A stretch of DNA of 64,000 nt from Thiomicrospira sp. ALE5 (GTDB lineage: Bacteria > Pseudomonadota > Gammaproteobacteria > Thiomicrospirales > Thiomicrospiraceae), in NCBI RefSeq assembly GCF_900112445.1, contig NZ_FOYY01000003.1, positions 248,001-312,000 on the forward strand, read 5' to 3'. Below, in pieces: positions 26,939 through 34,612 of this stretch (position 1 is its first letter; each line of letters begins with the position of its first letter). Under the pieces are notes generated by a model, which saw only the letters and a list, made by a program, of their open reading frames with translations, had not been told where the DNA came from and ran no database searches. A program made the position numbers and the translations under genes.

Positions 26939-28816
26939 TTACCGCACCAACTCCAAAACCCGCAAGGTTTCCTGTTCAATCTCGGTTACCAGGCCTGCTA
27001 ATTGACTGGCATAGCTGTCTTTTAGTTCTGTTGTGAGTAGGGTTTGTTGTTCTTGTAAGGTGGCATAAATAAATTCACGCATGTCATCGCGGTTCATCAG
27101 CTCATCGACCCGCACCACCACAAGATCCACCGCTAACCAGGATGCAATACCCGCGCCGATTCCAACTGCACCTGCACACAAACCTACGCCCGGTCCGGTT
27201 GCCGCACAAGGCCCCAAAGCAATGGCGGCAGCGCCAGCCCCAGCACCAATACTCGCCGTGCGCCCCGCTGTTTTGGTAGCGGCTTTTGCGGCGACCCGTG
27301 CCGCCAGTTGAGAGGCCATACGCGTGCCCACTTGAGCGGCAATCCGTGCAGATAAACGCGCGGTAATCATCGCCGCAATGCCGCCGCCTCCGGCATAACC
27401 CAAGGTCAATTGATCAACATTCAGCTCGAATCCATCTAGGTTAAAACAGCGACTTTGGCGCGTGTTGGCCGACAACTCAATCCCAGCGACTAGCTGAGTC
27501 GCGCGGGCTAAAAACAAGTGATCGAGCTGACTTAATTCATCATTCACCACCCGTTCGATAGCCAGGCCTGCGGTGTCGTTAAACTTGCTAGCGATAAAAT
27601 CTTCTAAGCCCGCTTGATCAACTAACTCCGCACCTTTAAAAAATAACTGCACATAAGACCCAGCAATACTAAAATTCCAATCCAAAAACTGCTCAACCCC
27701 TGCCTTAATTTCAGGATGATCAAACAAGGTCGCCACAATCCGGTCGATTTCTGCATCTAATTCAGCCTGAATCATTTGCTGTTGTTCTGTCAGTTGCACA
27801 TTTATGTCAGCTTGAATGTCGTCGCGTTGGGCAGTTTGGCGCGCGTCCGAGCAAGCGGGTTCTAAAGCAGGAATAACTTTTTGTAGTGGTGACATAATGG
27901 TTTGTATCACACCACCCGCATTAAACTGATTCAGCATAAAATAAACTGCAAACAAGCTTGCTAAGGTTAAACTAAAGCCTAAAGCAAAGCCTTTTGCTGT
28001 TGCACTTTTAACGGTTTGATCACTTTGTACTTGGGCAATATAGGTCACCAACCCCAGCAACACGGACCAAACCAAGGCAAATTTAAGCCCATTCCACACC
28101 AACAAAACTAACCACAACAAGCCTTGCACACCAAATGAAATAGCCTGCGCATCATCCGCTGCGGCTAAACTGGCGCGTTGCACTATGCCATAGAGATATT
28201 GACTGGTTGCACTATCGAGCGCTAACAACCAAGCCAAACTTGTAATCTCAGTATTGATGCCAACTTGGGCTTGTGCAAACAGACTCGACCAACTTTGTGC
28301 CGTATAGTTTGGTATCTCGGCAAACCAAACAAAAACAATGACATAGAGCAACAACATCACAAGCAAGTTCAACCAAAAAGTCGGCCAAAGTAGCACAAAA
28401 TTAAAGCCCGTTTTAAGATGCGCACGACTCTTATTACTTAACCAGGCATAAATAGCCATAAAGCTAAACACACTGCTAATGAGCACGCCCCAGTCTATGT
28501 ACACCAAATTACCGACGCGACCCAAGCCTGTGACCACCCAAAGCGCACCAAATGCGCCTGTCACACTGAGAATTAAGGCAACTACTTTAAGCAACAGACT
28601 ATTAACAAAAACCTGCCAACCACTCGTGGCATGAACGGTAAGAGTTAAAATAGCCTGACGCCGTAAGCGTAGCCAAGCATAATTGAATGAATAGGCTAAC
28701 CAAGCCAGCAAGGCGAGGCTGAATAGTAGCGAGGGATAGGTGGCAGTATCTAGCGGGAATAACGCCATTAACATCAGTAACAGCAAGAGTGCTATTAACA
28801 GATAGGCTTTATTCAT
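26939..28816 (-). CDS. Uncharacterised multi-domain membrane protein with glycine/alanine-rich hydrophobic segment
   Basis: I do not recognise this 625-residue protein. Residues 1-300 hold about eight membrane helices, starting with a very hydrophobic one (LLIALLLLLMLMALF). A soluble, acidic and Gln-rich stretch follows (about 315-370, ADINVQLTEQQQMIQAELDA). Next come amphipathic helices to about 480. The C-terminal part has alternating Ala/Arg helices (ARLSARIAAQVGTRM) leading into a glycine-zipper-like hydrophobic hairpin at about 535-575 (GAGAGAAAIALGP, GVGLCAGAVGIGAG), and a final coiled-coil helix. This build suggests an inner-membrane protein with a pore-like or oligomerising segment. 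It lies directly upstream of sbcD; whether they are linked is unknown. Confidence 0.7.
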   Translation of the reverse strand: MNKAYLLIALLLLLMLMALFPLDTATYPSLLFSLALLAWLAYSFNYAWLRLRRQAILTLTVHATSGWQVFVNSLLLKVVALILSVTGAFGALWVVTGLGRVGNLVYIDWGVLISSVFSFMAIYAWLSNKSRAHLKTGFNFVLLWPTFWLNLLVMLLLYVIVFVWFAEIPNYTAQSWSSLFAQAQVGINTEITSLAWLLALDSATSQYLYGIVQRASLAAADDAQAISFGVQGLLWLVLLVWNGLKFALVWSVLLGLVTYIAQVQSDQTVKSATAKGFALGFSLTLASLFAVYFMLNQFNAGGVIQTIMSPLQKVIPALEPACSDARQTAQRDDIQADINVQLTEQQQMIQAELDAEIDRIVATLFDHPEIKAGVEQFLDWNFSIAGSYVQLFFKGAELVDQAGLEDFIASKFNDTAGLAIERVVNDELSQLDHLFLARATQLVAGIELSANTRQSRCFNLDGFELNVDQLTLGYAGGGGIAAMITARLSARIAAQVGTRMASQLAARVAAKAATKTAGRTASIGAGAGAAAIALGPCAATGPGVGLCAGAVGIGAGIASWLAVDLVVVRVDELMNRDDMREFIYATLQEQQTLLTTELKDSYASQLAGLVTEIEQETLRVLELVR

Positions 28817-28893
28817 TAATAGTAAATTCCCTTAACCTGTTATTTATAGCACAAACAGCGGTGAGTTTTTAGGCTTTTAAGAATAAGAGAATG

Positions 28894-28905
28894 AGCAGGC
28901 CTGCT
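28894..28905. repeat. Intergenic copy of the CAGGCCTG palindrome
   Basis: A perfect 12-base palindrome AGCAGGCCTGCT lies in the 159-base gap between the membrane protein and the DUF4168-like gene. It is one of only two copies found outside genes. A decayed neighbour (CAGCAGGCCGA) lies at about 28937. Nothing else is evident in this gap. Confidence 0.85.
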
Positions 28906-28975
28906 AGGCCTTGTTGCACGTCTATTGCGTTAAGGCAGCAGGCCGAAAGAAGTGATCATGTATGTTGTGACTGGA

Positions 28976-29374
28976 CTAGTGCATTTCATCCGCTTTGCGC
29001 TGCACACGAGCCAAAAAATACGAATCATTTTCCATCAGGTTCAACATTTCTGAATACATAGGCAGTGTTAAACCTTGGGCCTTGATAATATCGGTCGCTT
29101 CTTCATTAAAAGCGTCATGCACCTCCGCTAACAACTGCTCGGTAATCTCCTCAACCGGCTTTTCCGCAAGAGTTTGTTGATAGTGATTATGCAGGTCTTC
29201 AATCTTAAACAAGCTTGTTAAAAATTGCTCCAGTTGCAGATCCGTTGGCGCGGCTATAGGGGTTTGGCTTGGAATTTGTTCGGGCACGTCAGTTAAGGCG
29301 GCATTCGCCAAGGATTTGATCGGAAAAACGGTTATTAAACTTAAAGCGACAGCGGTAAACAATCGATGAATCAT
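28976..29374 (-). CDS. Secreted DUF4168-like protein
   Basis: This 132-residue protein has a signal peptide (basic MIHR, hydrophobic core, likely cleavage after SLANA at about residue 26). The mature part is helical and has the pattern of DUF4168 proteins: a helix pair, then AQGLTLPMYSEMLNLMENDSYF, where the G-L-x-x-x-x-Y and acidic residues match the family. Function is unknown; relatives are periplasmic or surface-associated. It precedes the large membrane-protein gene on the same strand, 159 bases away. Confidence 0.6.
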   Translation of the reverse strand: MIHRLFTAVALSLITVFPIKSLANAALTDVPEQIPSQTPIAAPTDLQLEQFLTSLFKIEDLHNHYQQTLAEKPVEEITEQLLAEVHDAFNEEATDIIKAQGLTLPMYSEMLNLMENDSYFLARVQRKADEMH

Positions 29375-29480
29375 AGGTCTCCTTAATTATTAATCGTTGC
29401 ATATACATGACAACATATCTTAAAAAGACCTGCAAATCAGATCGGCGCATTACAAAAAAACTGCACAATTAAGCCGAATA

Positions 29481-30083
29481 TTAGCGGCGCTTGGGCACAA
29501 ACTGGCAGCGTGCCGAACCTTTTAACCAGTTAGGTTGGTTAAACGCCTGTTCAAAACCGCGATGATAATCACTAAAATTGCCCAACACACGAACACAGTC
29601 TAACCCATGCGCTGATGAGCATAGACTTAGGGTCTGACCGTCGAACTGTGCTTGCGCTCGATGGCTGCGACTGCGCCGATCATCCCGAAACTCATCTAAA
29701 TTAATGTCCGCGCGCTCGCCAATCAATAAGTCCAGCGCAAAAGGATGAATGCGTTGCCAGTTGTCACCGTTACGCAGTTGCACATCGCTGATCACGCATT
29801 GCAAATGATCACCATAGCGGGCTTCTTGACGACGCACCTCCCAAGCAATACGCTCCTTTTCAATTTCCTGCTCGCGCGCTCGCGCTTCGGCGGCTCGTTG
29901 CTCGGCACGGGCCTGATCTAACAAGGCTTGCTGCTCTCGCGCTTGTAATTGTTGAGAGGAGGTTAACGCTTCCCATTCGGCTTTATTCATGTTCAATGGA
30001 TAGGTGGCACAACCGACTAAAAAAACCAACACTATGCTGACAAGTAATGGCTTAAAAATAGTGTTTCTTTTAATAGTGTTCAT
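29481..30083 (-). CDS. Putative lipoprotein with coiled-coil stalk
   Basis: The ATG at 30083, one base after the stop of the YchJ-like gene, gives 200 residues; four residues more are possible from an upstream ATG. A signal segment ends in a lipobox (FLVGC), so the protein should be lipid-anchored. A charged Gln/Glu/Arg/Ala coiled coil of about 60 residues follows (ARAEQRAAEARAREQEIEKE). The C-terminal half is a small globular region with four cysteines (LQCVISDV, LCSSAHGLDCVRV, ARCQFVP) that may form disulfides. The family is not recognised. Confidence 0.65.
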   Translation of the reverse strand: MNTIKRNTIFKPLLVSIVLVFLVGCATYPLNMNKAEWEALTSSQQLQAREQQALLDQARAEQRAAEARAREQEIEKERIAWEVRRQEARYGDHLQCVISDVQLRNGDNWQRIHPFALDLLIGERADINLDEFRDDRRSRSHRAQAQFDGQTLSLCSSAHGLDCVRVLGNFSDYHRGFEQAFNQPNWLKGSARCQFVPKRR

Positions 30084-30084
30084 T

Positions 30085-30468
30085 TTATGCCCCACAGCAT
30101 TTTTTAAATTTTTTGCCCGATTGACAGATACACGGATCGTTTCGCCCTAGTGTCAATTTGATCCGCTCAACTTCACCCTTATCATACAACCACTGTCCTT
30201 GTGCATTTTGCACGAAGTCACTGCGCTCATGCAAACAATAAGGCACGCCCTGCTCAAGATGATAGGCGTTAAATTCAACCTGCTGACCCTGGGCACTGAT
30301 AATCTCTAACCGACACCAGGTCAGACTAGCCAACCAGGCTTTTGTGTCTGCATCCATAGGCTCGAGGTTGGTTTCAGTCATCGCTAAATAATCAAAGTCC
30401 TTACGCTCAAACGCCGCATAACGCGAACGCATTAATTCTTCCGGAGTGGTGGCCGTGTTAAGGTTCAT
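30085..30468 (-). CDS. YchJ-like protein with C-terminal SEC-C motif
   Basis: This 127-residue protein matches the middle and end of the YchJ/UPF0225 family: TPEELMRSRYAAFERKDFDY near the N-terminus, an NTF2-like core, and a zinc-binding SEC-C motif at the end (GRNDPCICQSGKKFKKCCG). Typical YchJ proteins also have an N-terminal CxCG...CC motif, which is absent here. No in-frame extension upstream restores it. Role unknown. It sits directly before the lipoprotein gene and may be co-transcribed with it. Confidence 0.78.
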   Translation of the reverse strand: MNLNTATTPEELMRSRYAAFERKDFDYLAMTETNLEPMDADTKAWLASLTWCRLEIISAQGQQVEFNAYHLEQGVPYCLHERSDFVQNAQGQWLYDKGEVERIKLTLGRNDPCICQSGKKFKKCCGA

Positions 30469-30514
30469 AGTGCTCCAATATTTAGTCCAAAATCGAAAGT
30501 TATCTCAAGCCTTT

Positions 30515-31684
30515 TCAATTACGATAGCCTAGGCACCAGGCCTGGTTGTCGAGATACCATTGCACGGTTTTTCGTATGCCGGATTCGAAGGTTTCTTGCG
30601 GTGTCCAGCCGAGTTCGCGTTGAATTTTGCTAGCATCAATCGCATAACGCATGTCGTGGCCGGGGCGGTCAGCGACGTATTTAATCAAGGCTGCGTAGCT
30701 GTCGGCATTGCCCGGCTGGCACGAATAGCTGTCAATATTGGGGTTATTTTCACTGGGATAAAGTTCTTCTAACACCGCACAAATGGTTTTGACCACCTCG
30801 ATGTTTTGTTTTTCGTTGTGGCCGCCGATGTTGTAGGTTTCGCCGACTTTACCTTTTGTGGCGACCAGCACGAGTGCGCGGGCGTGGTCTTCCACATACA
30901 GCCAGTCGCGGATTTGGTTGCCTTTGCCATAAACAGGCAGTGGTTTGCCCTCAAGGGCATTCAGGATTATCAACGGAATCAATTTTTCCGGAAAATGATA
31001 CGGACCGTAATTGTTTGAGCAGTTGGTGACGAGGGTTGGCAAAGCGTAGGTTCTTAACCATGCGCGCACGAGATGGTCGGAAGCAGCTTTGCTGGCGCTG
31101 TAGGGCGAACTTGGGGCATAGGCGGTGGTTTCAGTAAACAAAGGCAATGGTTGTTCTTTAGAGATTGCTTCACTTTGCACGCAATGACCACCACTATCTG
31201 TCGCGAGCGCAGCGTGGCGATCCACTTCATCTGGGTGGGGTAAATCGCCATAAACTTCATCAGTTGAAATATGGTGAAAGCGGAAATGTGCTTTTTTATC
31301 GCCTTGTAGGACTGACCAGTAAGCTCTTGCCTGTTCGAGCAAGGTATAGGTGCCGACGATATTGGTTTGGATAAACTCGCCTGGGCCATCGATGGAGCGA
31401 TCAACATGCGATTCGGCGGCGAGATGCATAACGATATCCGGTTGGTATTGATTAAATACCCGCTTTAATTCAGCCCCATCGCAAATATCAACTTGTTCAA
31501 AGGCATAACGTTCGTTGTTTTCAACTGACTTTAGTGATTCAAGATTGCCGGCATAGGTGAGTTTATCGACATTCACCACAGAATAGTCAGTGTCGTTAAT
31601 AATATGACGCACCACGGCGCTACCGATAAAACCGGCTCCGCCGGTGACGAGAATTTTAAGTTTTGTGTTATGAGTATTATTCAT
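30515..31684 (-). CDS. rmlB: dTDP-glucose 4,6-dehydratase RmlB with an in-frame palindromic insertion
   Basis: RmlB converts dTDP-glucose to dTDP-4-keto-6-deoxyglucose for rhamnose and related sugars. NAD-binding TGGAGFIGS (about residues 15-23), [14 protein letters not shown], the YxxxK motif in [12 protein letters not shown] and [14 protein letters not shown] are all present. Between DEV and LPLFTETT, where E. coli RmlB has five residues, this protein has 25. The extra DNA is a palindromic repeat (listed separately) that keeps the frame. The insertion falls in a loop next to the active-site segment, so activity may be retained. No rmlA, rmlC or rmlD lies nearby, so the gene is an orphan. 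Confidence 0.92.
   Translation of the reverse strand: MNNTHNTKLKILVTGGAGFIGSAVVRHIINDTDYSVVNVDKLTYAGNLESLKSVENNERYAFEQVDICDGAELKRVFNQYQPDIVMHLAAESHVDRSIDGPGEFIQTNIVGTYTLLEQARAYWSVLQGDKKAHFRFHHISTDEVYGDLPHPDEVDRHAALATDSGGHCVQSEAISKEQPLPLFTETTAYAPSSPYSASKAASDHLVRAWLRTYALPTLVTNCSNNYGPYHFPEKLIPLIILNALEGKPLPVYGKGNQIRDWLYVEDHARALVLVATKGKVGETYNIGGHNEKQNIEVVKTICAVLEELYPSENNPNIDSYSCQPGNADSYAALIKYVADRPGHDMRYAIDASKIQRELGWTPQETFESGIRKTVQWYLDNQAWCLGYRN
31161..31222. repeat. Palindromic element inserted in frame within rmlB
   Basis: Left arm GAGATTGCTTCACTTTGC continues to GCAATGAC (31161-31188). After an 11-base centre the right arm GTCGCGAGCGCAGCGTGGCG (31200-31219) returns as its imperfect inverted copy. 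The ends resemble the widespread repeat family with cores like ATTGCGAGCG and TGGCAATC. About 60 bases are extra compared with a normal rmlB, a multiple of three, adding about 20 residues. Confidence 0.7.
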
Positions 31685-32001
31685 TGTAAATTTTTAGTTA
31701 TAAATCTTGTGATTCGATTATGTCTGCAAACAATGTTTGTTGTATGTTACAAACCTTTTAATTATTCATCCATCAATTATTTTAAAAGTGCCTTGAGTGT
31801 CTGATACGCGGTAGGAGTATGTTGTACGACCAGCTTAGGGTGAATTGATGAGATACTAGATCATTTTTTGGGGAAGTGGACACTTCAAAATGGCAACTAG
31901 AATTGCAACTAGTGTGCATACCAAAAAATTTAAACGATAATGAGAGTGATAGATAACAAGAAATATATCAGAAAGATTTTAAGAGAATCATAAAGATAAG
32001 A
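31685..32001. other. Gene-free stretch between rmlB and tRNA-Leu
   Basis: These 317 bases hold no convincing gene. A 27-codon minus-strand remnant (31860-31777) encodes HPKLVVQHTPTAYQTLKALL and looks protein-like, but it has an upstream stop and no start. A perfect inverted repeat GAAGTGGACACTTC lies at 31873-31886, and GCAACTAG is repeated twelve bases apart at about 31893-31912. Being next to a tRNA-Leu 3' end, this could be the scar of an integrated element, but no integrase or attachment repeat is visible. Confidence 0.35.
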
Positions 32002-32088
32002 TGGTGCCCAGGGCCGGAGTCGAACCGGCACGCCCTTTCGGGCGAGGGATTTTAAGTCCCTTGCGTCTACCAATTTCGCCACCTGGGC
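32002..32088 (-). tRNA. tRNA-Leu (UAA)
   Basis: Acceptor stem GCCCAGG pairs with CCTGGGC, a long variable arm is present (CGCCCGAAAGGGCG), and CCA is encoded. The anticodon loop CTTAAAA gives UAA. Third of a Gly-Cys-Leu set downstream of pgsA, the same order as E. coli glyW-cysT-leuZ. Confidence 0.96.
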
Positions 32089-32131
32089 AGATGACTTGCT
32101 TTGCAGCATGTTTTTGAAGCTGTTGTGGCTA

Positions 32132-32205
32132 TGGAGGCTGAGCCCGGAATCGAACCGAGATCCACGGATTTGCAATCCGTTGTATAGCCATTCTACCACT
32201 CAGCC
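32132..32205 (-). tRNA. tRNA-Cys (GCA)
   Basis: GGCTGAG pairs with CTCAGCC, followed by T and encoded CCA. The anticodon loop TTGCAAA gives GCA. It lies between tRNA-Gly and tRNA-Leu in one minus-strand transcript. Confidence 0.96.
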
Positions 32206-32210
32206 ATATT

Positions 32211-32286
<76 letters not shown>

Positions 32287-32299
32287 GCTATGGGTGCGT

Positions 32300-32327
32300 A
32301 TTATAGGGGCTGGCCATTAAAGGTCAA
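32300..32327 (-). promoter_or_regulatory. Sigma-70 promoter of the tRNA-Gly-Cys-Leu operon
   Basis: On the minus strand TTGACC and TATAAT are separated by 16 bases. The -10 box is followed by ACGCACCC, a GC-rich discriminator typical of stringently controlled stable-RNA promoters. Transcription would start about seven bases before the mature tRNA-Gly end. Confidence 0.85.
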
Positions 32328-32345
32328 GCGTTATTTTGCAGCTTT

Positions 32346-32363
32346 ATGACAAAATTTTGTCAT
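32346..32363. repeat. Perfect 18-base palindrome between pgsA and the tRNA promoter
   Basis: ATGACAAAATTTTGTCAT is a perfect palindrome placed about 20 bases upstream of the -35 box of the tRNA promoter and 60 bases after pgsA. It has no following T run, so it is not a clear terminator; a protein-binding site is possible. Confidence 0.6.
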
Positions 32364-32422
32364 TCCATAGCTCTATATAGCTCGACCATTTACAAGCTAT
32401 TGTTTTATCGTCAATTTGGCTG

Positions 32423-32983
32423 TTAACGTAGCTTTGGCCAGGCCGCAATGCTGTATTGCACAAGCGACCACAGGGTTAATAATGCGGCCAAAATTAACAA
32501 TCCAAAACCAATCGTTGCCCAAGGCACCCCGAATAGATTACCACCATAAATCAGCATCGCTAGGGCTACCAGTTGAAAGGTCGTTTTGTATTTGCCGATT
32601 TTTGATACCGCCACGACATCACTAAGTTTTTGCTGCGCCATCCATTCACGTAAGGCCGATACCGCTACTTCTCGCATAATAATCACAATAGCAGCGAGGG
32701 TTATCAGTAAGTCTTGGTACTCTACCGCAACCATAACCAAGGCGACAGCGACGATCAGTTTATCGGCAACCGGGTCTAAAAACGCACCAAATTTTGACGT
32801 GGCATCCAAGCGACGCGCTAAATAGCCGTCTAACCAGTCAGTCAGCGCTGCGATGACAAACACCAACATCGCGACAAATCGGGCACTTTCAAATGGTAAA
32901 TAATAAATTAATACAAATAACGGAATGAGCGCGACCCGTAGCCAGGTAATGCTCATTGGAAGGTCTTGCAGTTTCATACCCAT
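32423..32983 (-). CDS. pgsA: CDP-diacylglycerol-glycerol-3-phosphate 3-phosphatidyltransferase PgsA
   Basis: PgsA makes phosphatidylglycerol phosphate in the inner membrane. The CDP-alcohol phosphotransferase motif is complete (DWLDGYLARRLD then GAFLDPVADK), and about five membrane helices are visible. I choose the ATG at 32983 (186 residues); a second ATG at 32977 (MKLQDLP) aligns equally well with E. coli, and the frame open further upstream to 33022 looks unneeded. The uvrC-pgsA-tRNA order is conserved in enteric bacteria, although here uvrC lies 3.5 kb upstream with other genes between. Confidence 0.93.
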   Translation of the reverse strand: MGMKLQDLPMSITWLRVALIPLFVLIYYLPFESARFVAMLVFVIAALTDWLDGYLARRLDATSKFGAFLDPVADKLIVAVALVMVAVEYQDLLITLAAIVIIMREVAVSALREWMAQQKLSDVVAVSKIGKYKTTFQLVALAMLIYGGNLFGVPWATIGFGLLILAALLTLWSLVQYSIAAWPKLR

Positions 32984-33062
32984 CTCTATGTTCAATGCTA
33001 ATGCGCAAAATTTTAGCACCATCGCGCGCTGGGCGCACTGGAGAATCCTTTAAATAACGAGC

Positions 33063-33989
33063 TTAAACAAGCCACGCCCTACTTCCAACGCTGATTTGTT
33101 GTGGCGTTTGTTGCACGGCGTTTAATAAAGCCGGACCTAATAATAGATTTTGACCAAAATAAATTTGCTGATTTTTCGAATCGCGACGATAGGTTTTGAG
33201 CGTGCGAGTCGGCTCGTCTTCAAACTGACCGGTTGCAAGGTTAATGGACGGAATGACACAACGTGCACAGGGTTTCACGAGGTCAAATGACTGCTCGCCC
33301 TGCTCACTCATCACCACGAAATGTTTGGCTTGATCTTCTGCATAGGCTTCACAACCCGATAGCACTAAATTGGGTCGAAAAGCCGCCATAGCAATGGGGG
33401 CGACAGGCTGTGTTCTACTAGCCAATTGGCGATTTAAGTCATCTAAGCTCGCTTGTGCAATCAGCAGCAAAGGAAAGCCGTCGCTAAAGGCAACTTGCTG
33501 AGGCGCACCTGATGGCGTCAAATCGGCATAATCTGGGTCAATCGGTCGCATCATAGTGGAGGGCTGCTGGACTAAACAGACCGGCTGATTTAGATAATCA
33601 CTAAACCATTGATGGCAGCTGTCATCCGCTAACCAGGCCTGGCAAGCGTCTTGCCAAATACTGACCTCGCGGCAGCGCAGCCCCTTCGCTTGCTCATCGA
33701 GTGGCATAATAGTTAATTCACTCATCCCCGGTGCATTAACTCGCAGCGGCAGCAGGCCTGTTATCAAATCTTCTGGCAAGGCTTGATGCGATGCTTGCGG
33801 AAACTCCAGCTCCCTAACCTCTACTAAAGCGAGCTTGGGCGCTTGACGTTGGGTTACCATACGTCCTTTGGCATCAATTAGCATCCAACGACGATCGCCC
33901 ACCAAACCCCGACTATCTAACCAGGCCTGCTGCACCTTAAATCCGCCACAGGATTTAATGGGGTAACGCCAAATTTCACTTAAGAACAC
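33063..33989 (-). CDS. MOSC-domain protein of the YcbX type
   Basis: This 308-residue protein has the MOSC N-terminal barrel (IWRYPIKSCGGFKVQQAWLD, GLVGDRRWMLID) and a MOSC domain with the conserved cysteine in KPCARCVIPSINLATG. YcbX-type proteins are molybdenum-cofactor enzymes that reduce N-hydroxylated compounds; the C-terminal ferredoxin domain of E. coli YcbX is absent. It follows the XRE regulator by seven bases, so the two are probably co-transcribed. Molybdenum cofactor could come from the moeA/mobA genes in this window. Confidence 0.88.
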   Translation of the reverse strand: MFLSEIWRYPIKSCGGFKVQQAWLDSRGLVGDRRWMLIDAKGRMVTQRQAPKLALVEVRELEFPQASHQALPEDLITGLLPLRVNAPGMSELTIMPLDEQAKGLRCREVSIWQDACQAWLADDSCHQWFSDYLNQPVCLVQQPSTMMRPIDPDYADLTPSGAPQQVAFSDGFPLLLIAQASLDDLNRQLASRTQPVAPIAMAAFRPNLVLSGCEAYAEDQAKHFVVMSEQGEQSFDLVKPCARCVIPSINLATGQFEDEPTRTLKTYRRDSKNQQIYFGQNLLLGPALLNAVQQTPQQISVGSRAWLV

Positions 33990-33996
33990 TTAACCA

Positions 33997-34239
33997 TCAC
34001 TTATAAAATCCAGTGCGTATTACGTCCAACCCCTCCGCAGGATCAAAACCTAATTGTTCACAATACCAAACAAACTCAACGACGTCCAATCGACGCTGTC
34101 CGACTTCGATTTTACCAATAAATGAGTGTGGCTTACTGATTAGATCGGCCGCCTGGCGCATCGTTAACCCCTTCGCCTCTCTTTGCAAACGGAGCCATTC
34201 TGATAAACGCTGAGATTCTGGGGAATAAATAGTTTTCAT
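33997..34239 (-). CDS. Small XRE-family transcriptional regulator
   Basis: This is an 80-residue single-domain helix-turn-helix protein (LSEWLRLQREAKGLTMRQAA, then KIEVGQRRLDVVEFVWYCEQ). I use ATG 34239 rather than a TTG three codons upstream. It has no effector domain. An operator-like inverted repeat (34241-34259) ends one base before its start codon, and two similar repeats lie further into the divergent region, so it probably represses itself and the divergent Wzz operon. Confidence 0.85.
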   Translation of the reverse strand: MKTIYSPESQRLSEWLRLQREAKGLTMRQAADLISKPHSFIGKIEVGQRRLDVVEFVWYCEQLGFDPAEGLDVIRTGFYK

Positions 34240-34240
34240 T

Positions 34241-34259
34241 TGTCCCAATTATGGGAACA
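34241..34259. promoter_or_regulatory. Operator-like inverted repeat 1 (XRE gene leader)
   Basis: TGTCCCAATTATGGGAACA, a 19-base imperfect inverted repeat of the form TGTnCC-N9-GGnACA, lies directly before the XRE start codon and covers its ribosome-binding site. Confidence 0.65.
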
Positions 34260-34266
34260 AAACCAA

Positions 34267-34285
34267 TGTACCTAAATCAGGAACA
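34267..34285. promoter_or_regulatory. Operator-like inverted repeat 2
   Basis: TGTACCTAAATCAGGAACA has the same TGTnCC-N7-9-GGnACA design as the other two sites and lies 26 bases from the first, centre to centre. Confidence 0.65.
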
Positions 34286-34291
34286 AATTAT

Positions 34292-34320
34292 TTGCAACTA
34301 AGCTAGTCTTAATCTAGAAT
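34292..34320 (+). promoter_or_regulatory. Sigma-70 promoter of the Wzz operon
   Basis: TTGCAA and TAGAAT are separated by 17 bases. The third operator-like repeat begins at the base after the -10 box, so a bound repressor would block initiation. Confidence 0.65.
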
Positions 34321-34339
34321 TGTTCCCATTTTAGGTACA
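34321..34339. promoter_or_regulatory. Operator-like inverted repeat 3 (Wzz promoter)
   Basis: TGTTCCCATTTTAGGTACA matches sites 1 and 2 and covers the expected transcription start of the Wzz operon. A further half site (GGGAACA) occurs at about 34369-34375 inside the next gene. Confidence 0.65.
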
Positions 34340-34360
34340 AGACACTATAAAGGTGCTTAC

Positions 34361-34609
34361 ATGCGTACGGGAACAAATTATTACAAAGCCCTAGCGAGCA
34401 GAAAATCAATCGCTTTTGGTCTATTAGCCACATTCATCTTCCCCCCTGCGCTGGTGGTAGAGCACTCTAGAATCTTTCTAGCATTGAGCTTATGCCAGTT
34501 CTGCTTATTAGGTCTTTTGTTTTTTTTGCCAGCCTTGACAATGACCATACACATTGGCCTTTTTACTGTTTTGCTTAGCTATAACCTGCTCCAAATCTTG
34601 AAGGATTAA
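34361..34609 (+). CDS. Small membrane protein upstream of wzz
   Basis: This 82-residue protein has a basic N-terminus and two or three hydrophobic segments (about 17-33, 38-56 and 60-79). It matches no family I know. It is followed by the Wzz gene after three bases and lies downstream of the operator-controlled promoter, so it may assist or regulate polysaccharide chain-length control. The start has only a weak ribosome-binding site (AAGGTG). Confidence 0.6.
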   Translation: MRTGTNYYKALASRKSIAFGLLATFIFPPALVVEHSRIFLALSLCQFCLLGLLFFLPALTMTIHIGLFTVLLSYNLLQILKD

Positions 34610-34612
34610 AAC

